A DNA stretch of 64,000 nt, taken from Chloroflexota bacterium (lineage in GTDB: Bacteria; Chloroflexota; Limnocylindria; P2-11E). Positions 37,771 through 47,239 of the stretch are shown here, in pieces; the first letter of the stretch is position 1, and every line of letters begins with the position of its first letter. The stretch is from the NCBI GenBank assembly GCA_005881885.1, contig VBDX01000128.1, positions 36,072-100,071 of the forward strand. Reading direction: 5' to 3'. Made by a program: the position numbers and the translations under genes. The notes beneath the pieces were generated by a model. That model was given only the letters and a program-made list of their open reading frames with translations. It searched no databases and was not told where the DNA came from.

Positions 37771-38856
37771 GTCGGCGCGTGGGGCAACGGCGACCGGGAG
37801 GACTGCCTTCAGTTTGGGGCCAGCGATGTAGCGACGCGACGACGTGACGCCACTCGCAGAGAGATAACCCGAGCGCACCGCAACCCCCAGGTCGCGGGTC
37901 GCACTCGGACCTGTCCGACCGCTGATCGAACGGTAATCGCTGGGGCGGATACTTCCATTGATCCATGCGAAGACGAGAGCGTCCGTCAATTGGGGAGTCA
38001 GCGCGCCGCTTGCCACTTCGTCACGAAGCACACGCAGAAGCTCAGTGACTCCCTTCACCCGAGTGAGCACGTGTTCAGCTGCGCCCGTGATGGCCCTTAG
38101 AAAGTAGGCGACGAAGGGCGTCGCGTCGTATCCACGGCTGTAGCTGGCGCCGAGCGTTTCTCGGATCGCGGCGAAGTATTCGCGTCGCTGCAGATCGAGA
38201 TAAGCATCGACCGAGACAAGGCCATCCAGCGCGTACCCATGATGAATGAGGAGAAGTCGCGCAAGCGCCCGCGCCGTGCGGCCGTTTCCGTCGTAGAAAG
38301 GGTGGATTCCAACGAGCTCTAGGTGCGCGAGGGCAGCTGCGATCGCCGGATGCTCACGACTAGTGCCGTCGCGCAGCCACTGGCCAAAGCGGTGCATCAC
38401 ATCGGGGACATCGCCGGATAGCGCAGTGGCGAAGATGATGTTCCCGTCGGCGTCACCGACTCTGTTTTCGCCGGTACGGTATTCGCCGGGCCGGAGAATG
38501 GGGTCGATGTCGTCAAGAACGCGTTTGTGAATCTCCCGGATCACGCGCTCATCGACGACAAGCCCTTCGTCCGGGCCCACCTCATCGACAAACGACAGCG
38601 CCTCGCGCGTCGCAAGCACTTCGAGTGCGTCCTTCTGTTGCGTTACAGGCATGCGCTCTAGCAGTTCCTCGACCTCAAGGTCGCTAAGGCTGTTCCCCTC
38701 AATCCGGGTAGTGCCGTGGATCGTCCGGACCCAAGCTCGATGCCGAAACCAGTCTCGGTAGCGCGGATCGATTCCGAGGTTCGCGAAGAGCCAGCGGAAA
38801 TCCTCCAGACTCGCGAGAGCGGACGCGGCTACCTGCTTGTCTAGACGGTAGTCCAT
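37732..38856 (-). CDS. Fic family protein
   Basis: HPFYDGNGRTAR active site; TTRIEGN inhibitory-helix motif; C-terminal winged-helix-like region. Confidence 0.93.
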   Translation of the reverse strand: MDYRLDKQVAASALASLEDFRWLFANLGIDPRYRDWFRHRAWVRTIHGTTRIEGNSLSDLEVEELLERMPVTQQKDALEVLATREALSFVDEVGPDEGLVVDERVIREIHKRVLDDIDPILRPGEYRTGENRVGDADGNIIFATALSGDVPDVMHRFGQWLRDGTSREHPAIAAALAHLELVGIHPFYDGNGRTARALARLLLIHHGYALDGLVSVDAYLDLQRREYFAAIRETLGASYSRGYDATPFVAYFLRAITGAAEHVLTRVKGVTELLRVLRDEVASGALTPQLTDALVFAWINGSIRPSDYRSISGRTGPSATRDLGVAVRSGYLSASGVTSSRRYIAGPKLKAVLPVAVAPRADSAKSGGHHRQKD

Positions 38857-38873
38857 TGTCTTTTGCTCTCTTT

Positions 38874-38934
38874 CACTGATGGAAGTGTAGTCGAGTCTCT
38901 TCCATCAGTGGAAGAGGGACGGTGCCTCTTCCAC
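38874..38934 (-). promoter_or_regulatory. compound palindromic operator upstream of fic
   Basis: CACTGATGGAAG-N13-CTTCCATCAGTG and overlapping GTGGAAGAGG-N7-CCTCTTCCAC. Confidence 0.65.
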
Positions 38935-39018
38935 GACCAGTTTCACGGTCCAAGGAACTCTGTTGCGACCGCGTCGTCCTTATCAGCATTCCCGGCCTTG
39001 GCCGGAGAGGAGGCTGGT

Positions 39019-40047
39019 ATGCGACGGTTCCTCGCGGGCCTCGCCGCGGTCGTTGCGGCGCTCATCGGTACGACACAGCCGGCCGCAGCCTGCGCGGGTC
39101 TCATCGGCCCCAACGGCGCGGTCAACCTGCTCCGCACCTCCACGTTCGCGGGTTATCACGACGGTGTCGAGCACTACGTCACCGCGTTCAAGTTCGCCGG
39201 CGGCTCCGGCCAGTTCGGCTCCCTCATCCCGCTCCCCGGCATCCCGAGCTCCGTCGAAAAGGGCGGGGACTGGACCCTGCAGCGCCTGATCCGTGAGACC
39301 ACGCCGGCCAAGGAGGCGGTCTTCTTCCGCTCCGTGGGGGCGCCCCTTGCGGCCGATGCTCAGGTCATCCTCCAGGTGCGCATCGACGCGCTCGACATCA
39401 CCGTCCTCAAGGGCGGCGGCGCCGAAGTCGGGCGCTGGGCCACTGACCACGGCTTCCGTCTCCCCCCGGCCGCGCCCGAAGTCCTCGACTTCTACGCGGC
39501 GCGCAGCCCGATCTTCCTCGCGGCGGTCTTCGACGCTGACGCGGCGAAGGCGCGCGGTCAGCGGATCGGCGACGGCACGCCGGTTCACATCACCATCCCC
39601 ACCGCGAACCCATGGGTGCCGCTGCGCATCCTCGCGCTCGGCAAGAACGGCGAGGACCGCATCGACGCGGACGTCTACCTCCTCACCGACCAGCGTCCCG
39701 CGCTGCTCCCCTACCCGTTCGCCAACGGCATGCGTCTCGACCACAGCGCGCCGGCGACGGTGTCGCTGCTCACCGACCTGCGCTCGGACAAAGGCATGGA
39801 CTGGATCCCGCAGTCCGGGTGGCTCACGAAGGTCGCGATCGAGGCGTCGGCGAGCCAGCTCACGTATGACCTCGCGGTCGATGTCAAGGGCGCGAGCCCA
39901 TCGCGCGTCGCCGCGGGACTTGAAGCGCCCGCAAGCGCGCCGGCTCCTTCGAAGCCCAACGCGGACACGGTCGCGCTCGTCGGCATCGCACTCGCCGCGC
40001 TCGGCGCCATCGTTCTCTTGCGCCGGTCGCAGACGGTCTCGGCGTGA
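39019..40047 (+). CDS. secreted DUF2330-like protein with C-terminal TM anchor
   Basis: signal peptide, AAACAGLIGPNGAVNLLRTSTFAGYHDGVEHYVTAFKF, C-terminal TM. Confidence 0.75.
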   Translation: MRRFLAGLAAVVAALIGTTQPAAACAGLIGPNGAVNLLRTSTFAGYHDGVEHYVTAFKFAGGSGQFGSLIPLPGIPSSVEKGGDWTLQRLIRETTPAKEAVFFRSVGAPLAADAQVILQVRIDALDITVLKGGGAEVGRWATDHGFRLPPAAPEVLDFYAARSPIFLAAVFDADAAKARGQRIGDGTPVHITIPTANPWVPLRILALGKNGEDRIDADVYLLTDQRPALLPYPFANGMRLDHSAPATVSLLTDLRSDKGMDWIPQSGWLTKVAIEASASQLTYDLAVDVKGASPSRVAAGLEAPASAPAPSKPNADTVALVGIALAALGAIVLLRRSQTVSA

Positions 40048-40451
40048 TCCTTCGCACTTTCGTCGCGCTGGCGCTCGCCGCACTCGCGGCGGGCGCCTGC
40101 GCGCCGGCCAACGCAGCGCTCCCCACAAACATCGGCATCCGCATCCACTACTCGCGCTTCGACCAGACAAAGATCGAAGTGCCGATGGGCGTGCCGGTGA
40201 CGTTCACGCTGGTCAACGACGATCCCATCGAGCACGAGTGGCTCATCGGCGACGAGGCGTTCCACGCACGCCATCGCACCGGTACCGAGGCGGTGCACGG
40301 CGATCGTCCCAACGAGGTCTCGTTGCCCCCATTCGCCACGAAGACGACGACGCTGACGTTCGACAAGCCAGGGGCGCTCACGTTCATTTGCCACTTCCCG
40401 CAGCACGAGGCCTACGGGATGGTCGGCGTGGTGATGGTGACGCCCGGCTAG
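40044..40451 (+). CDS. cupredoxin-domain protein
   Basis: signal peptide; VPMGVPVTFTLVNDDPIEHEWLIGD...CHFPQHEAYGMVGVVMV. Confidence 0.85.
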   Translation: MILRTFVALALAALAAGACAPANAALPTNIGIRIHYSRFDQTKIEVPMGVPVTFTLVNDDPIEHEWLIGDEAFHARHRTGTEAVHGDRPNEVSLPPFATKTTTLTFDKPGALTFICHFPQHEAYGMVGVVMVTPG

Positions 40452-40515
40452 CCGCGTACGAGTTCGGCACCGCAACTCGGATGCCCCGACGACCCCAACG
40501 AGCGATGCTCTCCTC

Positions 40516-41637
40516 ATGCGGTTCGCGATCGTCACGGGCGTGCTGGTCCTCCTCGGGACCTCGTGCGCACCGACGTCCGCGGAGACAACGCCCGCACCTC
40601 CGTCCGCGCAGGCATCGGCGGTGGCGCCGCGCAGCGCGCCCGCCGCATCGCAAGCGGTGAGACTGAGCCGTCCGGCGCCATACCACGGCGATCCGCCGGT
40701 CCTCTTGCGCGCGGTGCCCGAGGCAGGAACCTTCACCTCCAGGGCAGGGCGATGGCGCTACGACGGCGTGCGCGGGGCGCTCGAGCAAGTCGCCGCGGTC
40801 GACGAGCCGCTAGAGCATCCGGCACCCGTAGGGACGCTCGTCGCGGTCGAGCGCCAAACACGGACACCGGGCGGATTCGCGATCTCCAACGCGCTAGCGA
40901 TTCGCGATGCAGCCGGCGGCCCGGAGCGCGTCGTCTACCGGGCTCCCGAGCTCTTCTACTGGTCGGGCTGGTCGCCCGATGGCCGATACGTCGCGCTCTG
41001 GGAGGTCGATTCCTACAGCGGCTCGGTCGATCTCGACGGCCGGCCGCTCCTGGTGATCGAGGCGACGACCGGCCATCGGTACGATCTCGGGCGGACGCTC
41101 CTGAACGGCACCACAGCCTGGACGCCGCCGCACACGTTCGCCTTCGTCGCCGGCCTCGGGAGGGATGTCTGGAAAGACAAGACGCTCAGATTGTGGTCAC
41201 CGGAGAATGAGATTCGCGACGTGACCCCTTCTGGCATTTCGAGTTTCGCCCCCGCGTGGAGTGCTGACGGCGTCATGCTCTACTACGCGAGCGGGCGGGC
41301 GGGCGACTACGATCCGCTCCCCGTATTCGCCGGTCAAGGCGTCGGGGATCGGCGGATAGCCGTGTATGACGTGGTGACGAGCAAGCTCCGTCCTCTCGCG
41401 CATGAGCCGGGCTACGTCGAGGAGGGAGCGCGGCCGTCCCGCGATGGCACGAAGCTCCTGGTGCTACGCCGCAAGACCGTGGTGGCCACCGACATACGCT
41501 CCATCCCCGACGCGCCGCTCGAGGTCTGGCTGACGGATCCGAACGGCGGACACGGCGTCGCGCTCATGCGGATCACGAAGACCTTCGGCTACTACGGGTG
41601 GGATCCCGGGCCGAGCGAGTGGGAGTGGAGCGAATAG
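40516..41637 (+). CDS. lipoprotein with TolB/WD40-like beta-propeller repeats
   Basis: lipobox LLGTSC; YWSGWSPDGRYVALWEVD, FAPAWSADGVMLYYASG. Confidence 0.65.
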   Translation: MRFAIVTGVLVLLGTSCAPTSAETTPAPPSAQASAVAPRSAPAASQAVRLSRPAPYHGDPPVLLRAVPEAGTFTSRAGRWRYDGVRGALEQVAAVDEPLEHPAPVGTLVAVERQTRTPGGFAISNALAIRDAAGGPERVVYRAPELFYWSGWSPDGRYVALWEVDSYSGSVDLDGRPLLVIEATTGHRYDLGRTLLNGTTAWTPPHTFAFVAGLGRDVWKDKTLRLWSPENEIRDVTPSGISSFAPAWSADGVMLYYASGRAGDYDPLPVFAGQGVGDRRIAVYDVVTSKLRPLAHEPGYVEEGARPSRDGTKLLVLRRKTVVATDIRSIPDAPLEVWLTDPNGGHGVALMRITKTFGYYGWDPGPSEWEWSE

Positions 41638-41640
41638 CGC

Positions 41641-41838
41641 CTAGATCGTCGGTTGCTCCTCGATCCGCGCGTAGCGCGCAGGTTCCGCGATAAAGGCGGA
41701 GCGGCAGGCCTTGCTGCAGAAGACGTAGCGAATTCCCCCATGCTCGGTCTCGAGGCCGAGATCGTGGGCCTGCTCGGGATCGACCTCCATCTCGCATACC
41801 GGGTCGATCTCATCGATGGGCTCTGCTTCGTACGGCAC
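41641..41838 (-). CDS. YHS-domain protein
   Basis: DPVCEMEVDPEQAHDLGLETEHGGIRYVFCSKACRSAFIAEPARY; GGGAGG SD before GTG. Confidence 0.85.
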   Translation of the reverse strand: MPYEAEPIDEIDPVCEMEVDPEQAHDLGLETEHGGIRYVFCSKACRSAFIAEPARYARIEEQPTI

Positions 41839-41861
41839 AGCGCACCTCCCCCAAACAAGAA

Positions 41862-41891
41862 GCGACGGCGCGACTTTCGCCGCGCCGTCGC
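41862..41891 (-). terminator. Rho-independent-like terminator after dnaK
   Basis: GCGACGGCGCG-N8-CGCGCCGTCGC followed on minus strand by TTCTTGTTT. Confidence 0.75.
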
Positions 41892-41917
41892 ATCCTGCGC
41901 TTTCGATGCTGGGTTTG

Positions 41918-43852
41918 CTAGGACTGCTCTTTGAACTCGCCCTCGATGGTGTCGCCGTCCTTCTTCGCGCCGGCTCCGGCGGGCTCGCCTTCGGGCTGCT
42001 CGGCCCCGGGCTGACCCTGCGGCTCGGCCTGTTGCTTGGTCTGCTCCTGCTGGTACATGACCTCGCCGATCTTCGTCGAGGCTGCCCGTAGTGCCTCAGT
42101 CGCGGACTTGATCCGCTCGACGTCGTCCGTCTTGAGGGCATCGCGTAGCGCCGCGAGCTTCTCCTCGACGTCCTTCTTCGTGTCCGCGGGGACCTTGTCG
42201 CCAAGGTCCTTGAGGGTCTTCTCGATGGAGTAGGCCATCGTGTCGCCCTGGTTGCGCGCCTCGATCTTCTCGCGGTTGCGCCGGTCCTCCTCCGCGTGCG
42301 CCTCGGCGTCCTTCACCAGTCGCTGGACCTCGTCCTTGGAGAGGCCGCTCGACGCCGTGATGGTGACGTGCTGCTCGCGGCCGGTCGCCTTGTCGCGCGC
42401 CTTGACGTTCACGATGCCGTTCGCATCGATGTCGAACGTCACCTCGATCTGCGGGATCCCGCGGGGTGCGGGCGCGATGCCATCGAGGATGAACCGCGCG
42501 AGGCTCTTGTTGTCCGCGGCGAGCTCCCGCTCGCCCTGCGTCACGTGGATCTCCACCTGCGTCTGCGCATCCGAGGCGGTCGTGAAGATCTGCGACTTGG
42601 ACGTCGGGATGGTCGTGTTCCGCTCGATCAGCTTGGTGGCAACGCCACCGAGGGTCTCGATCCCGAGCGAGAGCGGCGTGACGTCCAGCAGAAGGACGTC
42701 CTTGACCTCGCCCTTGAGCACGCCGGCCTGGATCGCCGCGCCGATGGCGACGACCTCGTCCGGGTTGACGCTCTGGTTCGGTTGCTTTCCGTTGAAGAGC
42801 TTCTTGACGGTCTCGATGACGAGCGGCATCCGCGTTTGGCCGCCGACGAGTACCACCTCGTCGATCTGGTCGGGGTTCACGCCTGCGTCCTTGAGCGCCT
42901 GCTTCACCGACGGGATGGTCTTTTCGACCAGATCCCCGACGAGCTGCTCGAGCTTGCTCCGCGTGAGCGTCATGACGAGGTGCTTCGGACCCGACTGGTC
43001 CGCGGTGATGAACGGAAGGTTGACCTCCGACTGCTGCGTCGAGGAGAGCTCGATCTTGGCCTTCTCCGCAGCCTCCTTGAGCCGCTGCAGCGCCTGCCGG
43101 TCGGATCGCAGGTCGATGCCCTGGTCCTTCTTGAACTCTTCAACGAGCCAATCGATGACCCGCTGGTCGAAGTCGTCGCCGCCAAGGTGCGTGTCACCGT
43201 TGGTGGCCTTTACCTCGAAGACCCCTTCGCCGAGCTGCAGCACCGAGATGTCGAACGTGCCGCCGCCCAGGTCGTAGACCGCGATGATCTCGTCCTTCTT
43301 CTTGTCGAGCCCGTACGCGAGAGAGGCCGCCGTGGGCTCGTTGATGATTCGGAGGACCTCGAGTCCGGCGATCTGGCCCGCATCCTTGGTGGCTTGTCGC
43401 TGCTGGTCGTCGAAGTACGCCGGAACGGTGATGACCGCCTGCGTCACCTTGTCGCCGAGGTAGGCCTCCGAATCGGTCTTGAGCTTCTGGAGGATCATCG
43501 CCGAGACCTCCGGCGGGGTGAGCTTCTTGCCGTTACCGAGGACGATCTCGAGACCGCCGTTCGACGCCTGCTCGATCTTGTACGGGACCATCTTCATGGT
43601 GCGCTGGACCTCGGGATCGGAGAACCTCCGTCCCATGAGGCGCTTGACCGAGTAGATCGTGTTCTCGGGGTTCGTGATCGCCTGCCGTTTCGCGAGCTGG
43701 CCGACGAGGCGCTCCCCGGTCTTGGTGAACGCCACGACGGACGGCGTGATCCGTCCGCCCTCCGCGTTCGGGATGATCGTCGGCTCGCCACCTTCCATGT
43801 AGGCGGCGGCCGAGTTGGTGGTTCCGAGGTCGATGCCGATGACTTTTGCCAT
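41918..43852 (-). CDS. dnaK: chaperone protein DnaK
   Basis: [33 protein letters not shown]. Confidence 0.98.
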   Translation of the reverse strand: MAKVIGIDLGTTNSAAAYMEGGEPTIIPNAEGGRITPSVVAFTKTGERLVGQLAKRQAITNPENTIYSVKRLMGRRFSDPEVQRTMKMVPYKIEQASNGGLEIVLGNGKKLTPPEVSAMILQKLKTDSEAYLGDKVTQAVITVPAYFDDQQRQATKDAGQIAGLEVLRIINEPTAASLAYGLDKKKDEIIAVYDLGGGTFDISVLQLGEGVFEVKATNGDTHLGGDDFDQRVIDWLVEEFKKDQGIDLRSDRQALQRLKEAAEKAKIELSSTQQSEVNLPFITADQSGPKHLVMTLTRSKLEQLVGDLVEKTIPSVKQALKDAGVNPDQIDEVVLVGGQTRMPLVIETVKKLFNGKQPNQSVNPDEVVAIGAAIQAGVLKGEVKDVLLLDVTPLSLGIETLGGVATKLIERNTTIPTSKSQIFTTASDAQTQVEIHVTQGERELAADNKSLARFILDGIAPAPRGIPQIEVTFDIDANGIVNVKARDKATGREQHVTITASSGLSKDEVQRLVKDAEAHAEEDRRNREKIEARNQGDTMAYSIEKTLKDLGDKVPADTKKDVEEKLAALRDALKTDDVERIKSATEALRAASTKIGEVMYQQEQTKQQAEPQGQPGAEQPEGEPAGAGAKKDGDTIEGEFKEQS

Positions 43853-43853
43853 G

Positions 43854-44444
43854 TCAGTTCTTCTCCTTGCCTTCGCTCCCGCTCGACACCGTCACCAAAG
43901 CGGGACGGATGACCCGGTCGTGGAGTCGATATGCCTTCTGATGCTCCTGGATGACCGTCCCCTCCGGCTTGTCGGACGGGACATGCGCGACCGCTTCGTG
44001 CTTGTACGGGTCGAACGGCTGCCCGATGGAGTCGATGCCCTCGAGCCCCTCGGCCTCGAGGATGGCGCGAAGCTTCCGTTCGATGAGCCACATGCCCTCG
44101 ACCCACGCGGTCCCCTTGAGCTCGTCCGGGATCGTGGCGAGGGCGCGGTCGTACCCGTCGAGCACGTCGAGGAGCTTCGCGATCAGATCGGACTTCGCGA
44201 ACTTCGCAAACTCCGCGCGCTCGGCCTCGTTCCGCTTGCGGTAGTTGGCGAAGTCCGCGGCCATCCGCTTGAGATCGTTCGTAAGCTCTTCAGCTTTCTG
44301 GTCGGAGCTCGAAGGCTCCGCCTGGCGAGCCGCGTGCGCGGCGTTCATCTCCTGTTCCTCCGCGAGGTCCGTATGCCCGTTACCACCGCGGTCGCGCTTG
44401 CGCTGCTCGAGCAGCTCCTCGGCGCGACGCACCTTGTCGTCCAT
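43854..44444 (-). CDS. grpE: nucleotide exchange factor GrpE
   Basis: [21 protein letters not shown]...YDRALATIP...[15 protein letters not shown]; between hrcA and dnaK. Confidence 0.94.
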   Translation of the reverse strand: MDDKVRRAEELLEQRKRDRGGNGHTDLAEEQEMNAAHAARQAEPSSSDQKAEELTNDLKRMAADFANYRKRNEAERAEFAKFAKSDLIAKLLDVLDGYDRALATIPDELKGTAWVEGMWLIERKLRAILEAEGLEGIDSIGQPFDPYKHEAVAHVPSDKPEGTVIQEHQKAYRLHDRVIRPALVTVSSGSEGKEKN

Positions 44445-45496
44445 CACTGACCCTCCATGACTCGCACGAGGTCGCTCATGAGCGACCCCACATAGCGGAC
44501 CGCGCCGATCGACCGCGCGTAGTCCATCCGCGTCGGCCCGACAACCCCAACGAACCCGATCACATCCGCGTCGGCTCCATAGCGGCCGACGACCAGGCTG
44601 CAACCGCGAAGCGACTCGTGCCGGTGCTCGCGGCCGATCGTGATGTGGACCTCCCCTGCACCAAGGTCGAGCGGCAGGATCTCGGCCAGACGCGTGTGAT
44701 CCTCGAAGAGGCTGAGCATCTCGCGGCCGCGATCGCCCTGGGCGAACTCGGGCTGGGCAAGGATGTTCTGGAATCCGTCCACGTAGAGCTCGCGCGCGCG
44801 GAAGGCGTCGTGCTCTTCGAGGATGCGGATGAGAGCACGGACCACATCCGCGTCTGCGCCCTTCTCGCTCTCGACGCACTGTTGCATCGCCGCGGCGTTC
44901 GCGCTCGCCAGCGAGTCCGTGAGGCGTGCCGATAGCGCGTGGAGGTGCTCTGGGGTCGTCGGCGTCCCCAGCTCGAGGACCTGCTGGCGCACAGCGCCAC
45001 CATCGAGGACCGCCACGAGTAGCACGCGGCGCTCATGGATCGGCACCACTTCGAGGTGTTTCAGCGTCGCTCGCTTCGCGGCCGGCGGCGTGACCAGGGA
45101 CGCCTCGGCGGTTAGCCGGGCAAGGCTCGACGCCGCCACGCGCAGCCACGCTCCCGTGTCGGTGAGGGCCTGCTGGAACTGATGGGACACGGTGACTTGT
45201 TCCTCCGCACGCAGCCCCGACATCGGCATGAGGCTCTCGATGAAGTAGCGGTAGCCGAGATCGGTCGGGACCCGTCCCGCCGAGGTGTGCGGGTGGGTCA
45301 AAAGGCCCAGCTCCTCGAGATCGGCGAGCTCGTTCCGCACCGTCGCCGGTGAGACGTCCAGGTGGTATGTCCGTACCAGCTGGGCAGACGCCACCGGCTC
45401 GGCCGTCGCGATGTGCTCGCGAATGACTGCCGCGAGCAGGTCCCGCGCACGCTGGTCAAGCTCCGGAAAGACCACAGAATCGGGTTTCTTCGACAA
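44444..45496 (-). CDS. hrcA: heat-inducible transcription repressor HrcA
   Basis: LVRTYHLDVSPATVRNELADLEELGLLTHPHTSAGRVPTDLGYRYFIESLM; CIRCE upstream. Confidence 0.96.
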   Translation of the reverse strand: MSKKPDSVVFPELDQRARDLLAAVIREHIATAEPVASAQLVRTYHLDVSPATVRNELADLEELGLLTHPHTSAGRVPTDLGYRYFIESLMPMSGLRAEEQVTVSHQFQQALTDTGAWLRVAASSLARLTAEASLVTPPAAKRATLKHLEVVPIHERRVLLVAVLDGGAVRQQVLELGTPTTPEHLHALSARLTDSLASANAAAMQQCVESEKGADADVVRALIRILEEHDAFRARELYVDGFQNILAQPEFAQGDRGREMLSLFEDHTRLAEILPLDLGAGEVHITIGREHRHESLRGCSLVVGRYGADADVIGFVGVVGPTRMDYARSIGAVRYVGSLMSDLVRVMEGQ

Positions 45497-45523
45497 TTAG
45501 CACTCTCCCGTCGAGAGTGCTAA
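45497..45523 (-). promoter_or_regulatory. CIRCE operator
   Basis: perfect TTAGCACTC-N9-GAGTGCTAA. Confidence 0.97.
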
Positions 45524-45643
45524 AAGCCTATCAGGGGCCCTTCGGCCGCGTCAAGAGCGGGCCTGCGCGTGCGGGGAGCAAGAAGGCTGGCACGCCCTCT
45601 GCGGCTACGAGGGATTCATCCGGCACGCAGGAGGGCCTTTTTA

Positions 45644-46063
45644 GTGTTATCCGAATTCAAGGCGTGGCTGCTCAAGGCGAACGTTCTCGCGCTGGCTCTC
45701 GCGTTCATCATCGGCGTCGCGTTGGCGGCGGTCGTCAACTCGCTCGTCAAAGACATCATCATGCCGCCGGTCGGGCTGCTGCTCGGTGGGGTGGACTTCA
45801 ACAACCTCTTCATCGACCTCTCGGGCAAGCACCCCGCAAGCCTGAAGGCGGCGCAGGACGGGGGCTTGGCGACGCTCAACTACGGCGTGTTCATCAACAC
45901 CGTGATCACGTTCATCATCGTGGCACTGGTCGTCTTCCTGATCGCTCGCACGTTCGTGAAGACTGTTCCGACGAAGGTCTGCCCGCGCTGCGCCGCGGAT
46001 GACCTCCCGATGGCGGCAACACGCTGTCCGCATTGCACGAGCGACATTCCTCGAGCCGCCTAG
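45644..46063 (+). CDS. mscL: large-conductance mechanosensitive channel with C-terminal zinc ribbon
   Basis: KANVLALALAFIIGVALAAVVNSLVKDIIMPPVGLL; C-terminal CPRCAADDLPMAATRCPHC; AGGAGG SD before GTG. Confidence 0.92.
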   Translation: MLSEFKAWLLKANVLALALAFIIGVALAAVVNSLVKDIIMPPVGLLLGGVDFNNLFIDLSGKHPASLKAAQDGGLATLNYGVFINTVITFIIVALVVFLIARTFVKTVPTKVCPRCAADDLPMAATRCPHCTSDIPRAA

Positions 46064-46119
46064 CACTCAACTCGGTCAGGCGTCTGCCGTCGCAAGGAAG
46101 GGCCTCGCCGAGCGCGACC

Positions 46120-46512
46120 CTAAGCGGCGGTCGGCGACAGCAGGGCCCGCACGCGCGAGACCAGATCGTCCAGATCGAACGGCTTGGTCACGTAGTCAGC
46201 CGCGCCAAGCTCGGTCGCGTACAGACGCTCGGAAAGGCCGAAAATCGCGGTCACGACCACCACCGGTATCCGGGCGATGCGGCCATCGGCACGGAGCTCG
46301 CGCAGTACCGAGAAGCCGTCCCGCTTGGGCATCATCAGGTCGAGGACCATGCACGACGGACTCAGGTCGTCGACGTCGCGCATGGCCTCGTCGCCGTCGT
46401 GCGCGAGCTTCGCATCCAGCCCTTCGTCCTTCAGTGCCGTCATGATCACGTCGCCCAGCGCCGGGTCGTCCTCGACGACCAAGACCAGCGGCCGCTTGCG
46501 ATTGGTGGCCAC
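46120..46512 (-). CDS. single-domain response regulator
   Basis: LVLVVEDDPALGDVI...CMVLDLMMPKRDGFSVL...DYVTKPF. Confidence 0.92.
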   Translation of the reverse strand: MATNRKRPLVLVVEDDPALGDVIMTALKDEGLDAKLAHDGDEAMRDVDDLSPSCMVLDLMMPKRDGFSVLRELRADGRIARIPVVVVTAIFGLSERLYATELGAADYVTKPFDLDDLVSRVRALLSPTAA

Positions 46513-47189
46513 TAGAACCGGATCTCCTTCTGGAGGCGGTCGGCATCTTTGATCGCGATCCGGCGCCGGCGGATCGCGATGATCTCGCGGCGCTCGAGAT
46601 CGCCAAGAACGCGGTTCACGGAGACGCGAGACGCGCCGATGAACGCCGCGAGCTCGTCTTGCGTCAGCGTGAGCTCGTTGCCGTCTCCTCCGGTCGACCG
46701 TGCGAGGTCCAGCAGGTATTTCGCGACACGGCTCGGCACGTCGAGAAAGATCAGGTCCTCGACGCGGTCGGAGAGGCGTCGGATCGTCCGCGCGAGCGTC
46801 TCGAGAACGACCCGGAACGAGGCCGGATGCGATTCCAGGTAGGCCAGAAAGTCGTCCCCTGCGAGGAGCGCGGCGCGCGTCTCCTCGAGGGCGGTCGCGC
46901 TCGCCGAGCGGGGACTCCGGTCGAACAGCGCGAGCTCCCCAAAGAACTCCCCGGGACGCATGATCGCCACAAGCGCCTCTTGACCGAACTCGCCGGGGAG
47001 CGCGATCTTCACGGCGCCGTCCAGGACCATGTACAGGTGGGTGCCGGGATCGTCCTTGCGAAAGATCGTCTCGCCGCGCCGGTACTGCTTGGTCCGGACG
47101 CGGTCGCCGAGCTCGGCGAGCTCGCCGTCGGGGAGTCGCGAGAAGAGCGGCAGCCGGCGAAGGTACTCGGCCACCTGCTGCTCAGGCAT
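46512..47189 (-). CDS. Crp/Fnr-family transcriptional regulator
   Basis: cyclic nucleotide-binding fold plus ELTLTQDELAAFIGASRVSVNRVLGDLERREII HTH. Confidence 0.94.
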   Translation of the reverse strand: MPEQQVAEYLRRLPLFSRLPDGELAELGDRVRTKQYRRGETIFRKDDPGTHLYMVLDGAVKIALPGEFGQEALVAIMRPGEFFGELALFDRSPRSASATALEETRAALLAGDDFLAYLESHPASFRVVLETLARTIRRLSDRVEDLIFLDVPSRVAKYLLDLARSTGGDGNELTLTQDELAAFIGASRVSVNRVLGDLERREIIAIRRRRIAIKDADRLQKEIRF

Positions 47190-47239
47190 CGGGCGATTCT
47201 ATGGTCCGAACTTGACGTCCCCACCATCATGAGCGCCCC

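Noticed and set aside
42296-43912. 538-aa ORF antisense to dnaK
   Set aside because: Low-complexity shadow translation; no recognisable domain.
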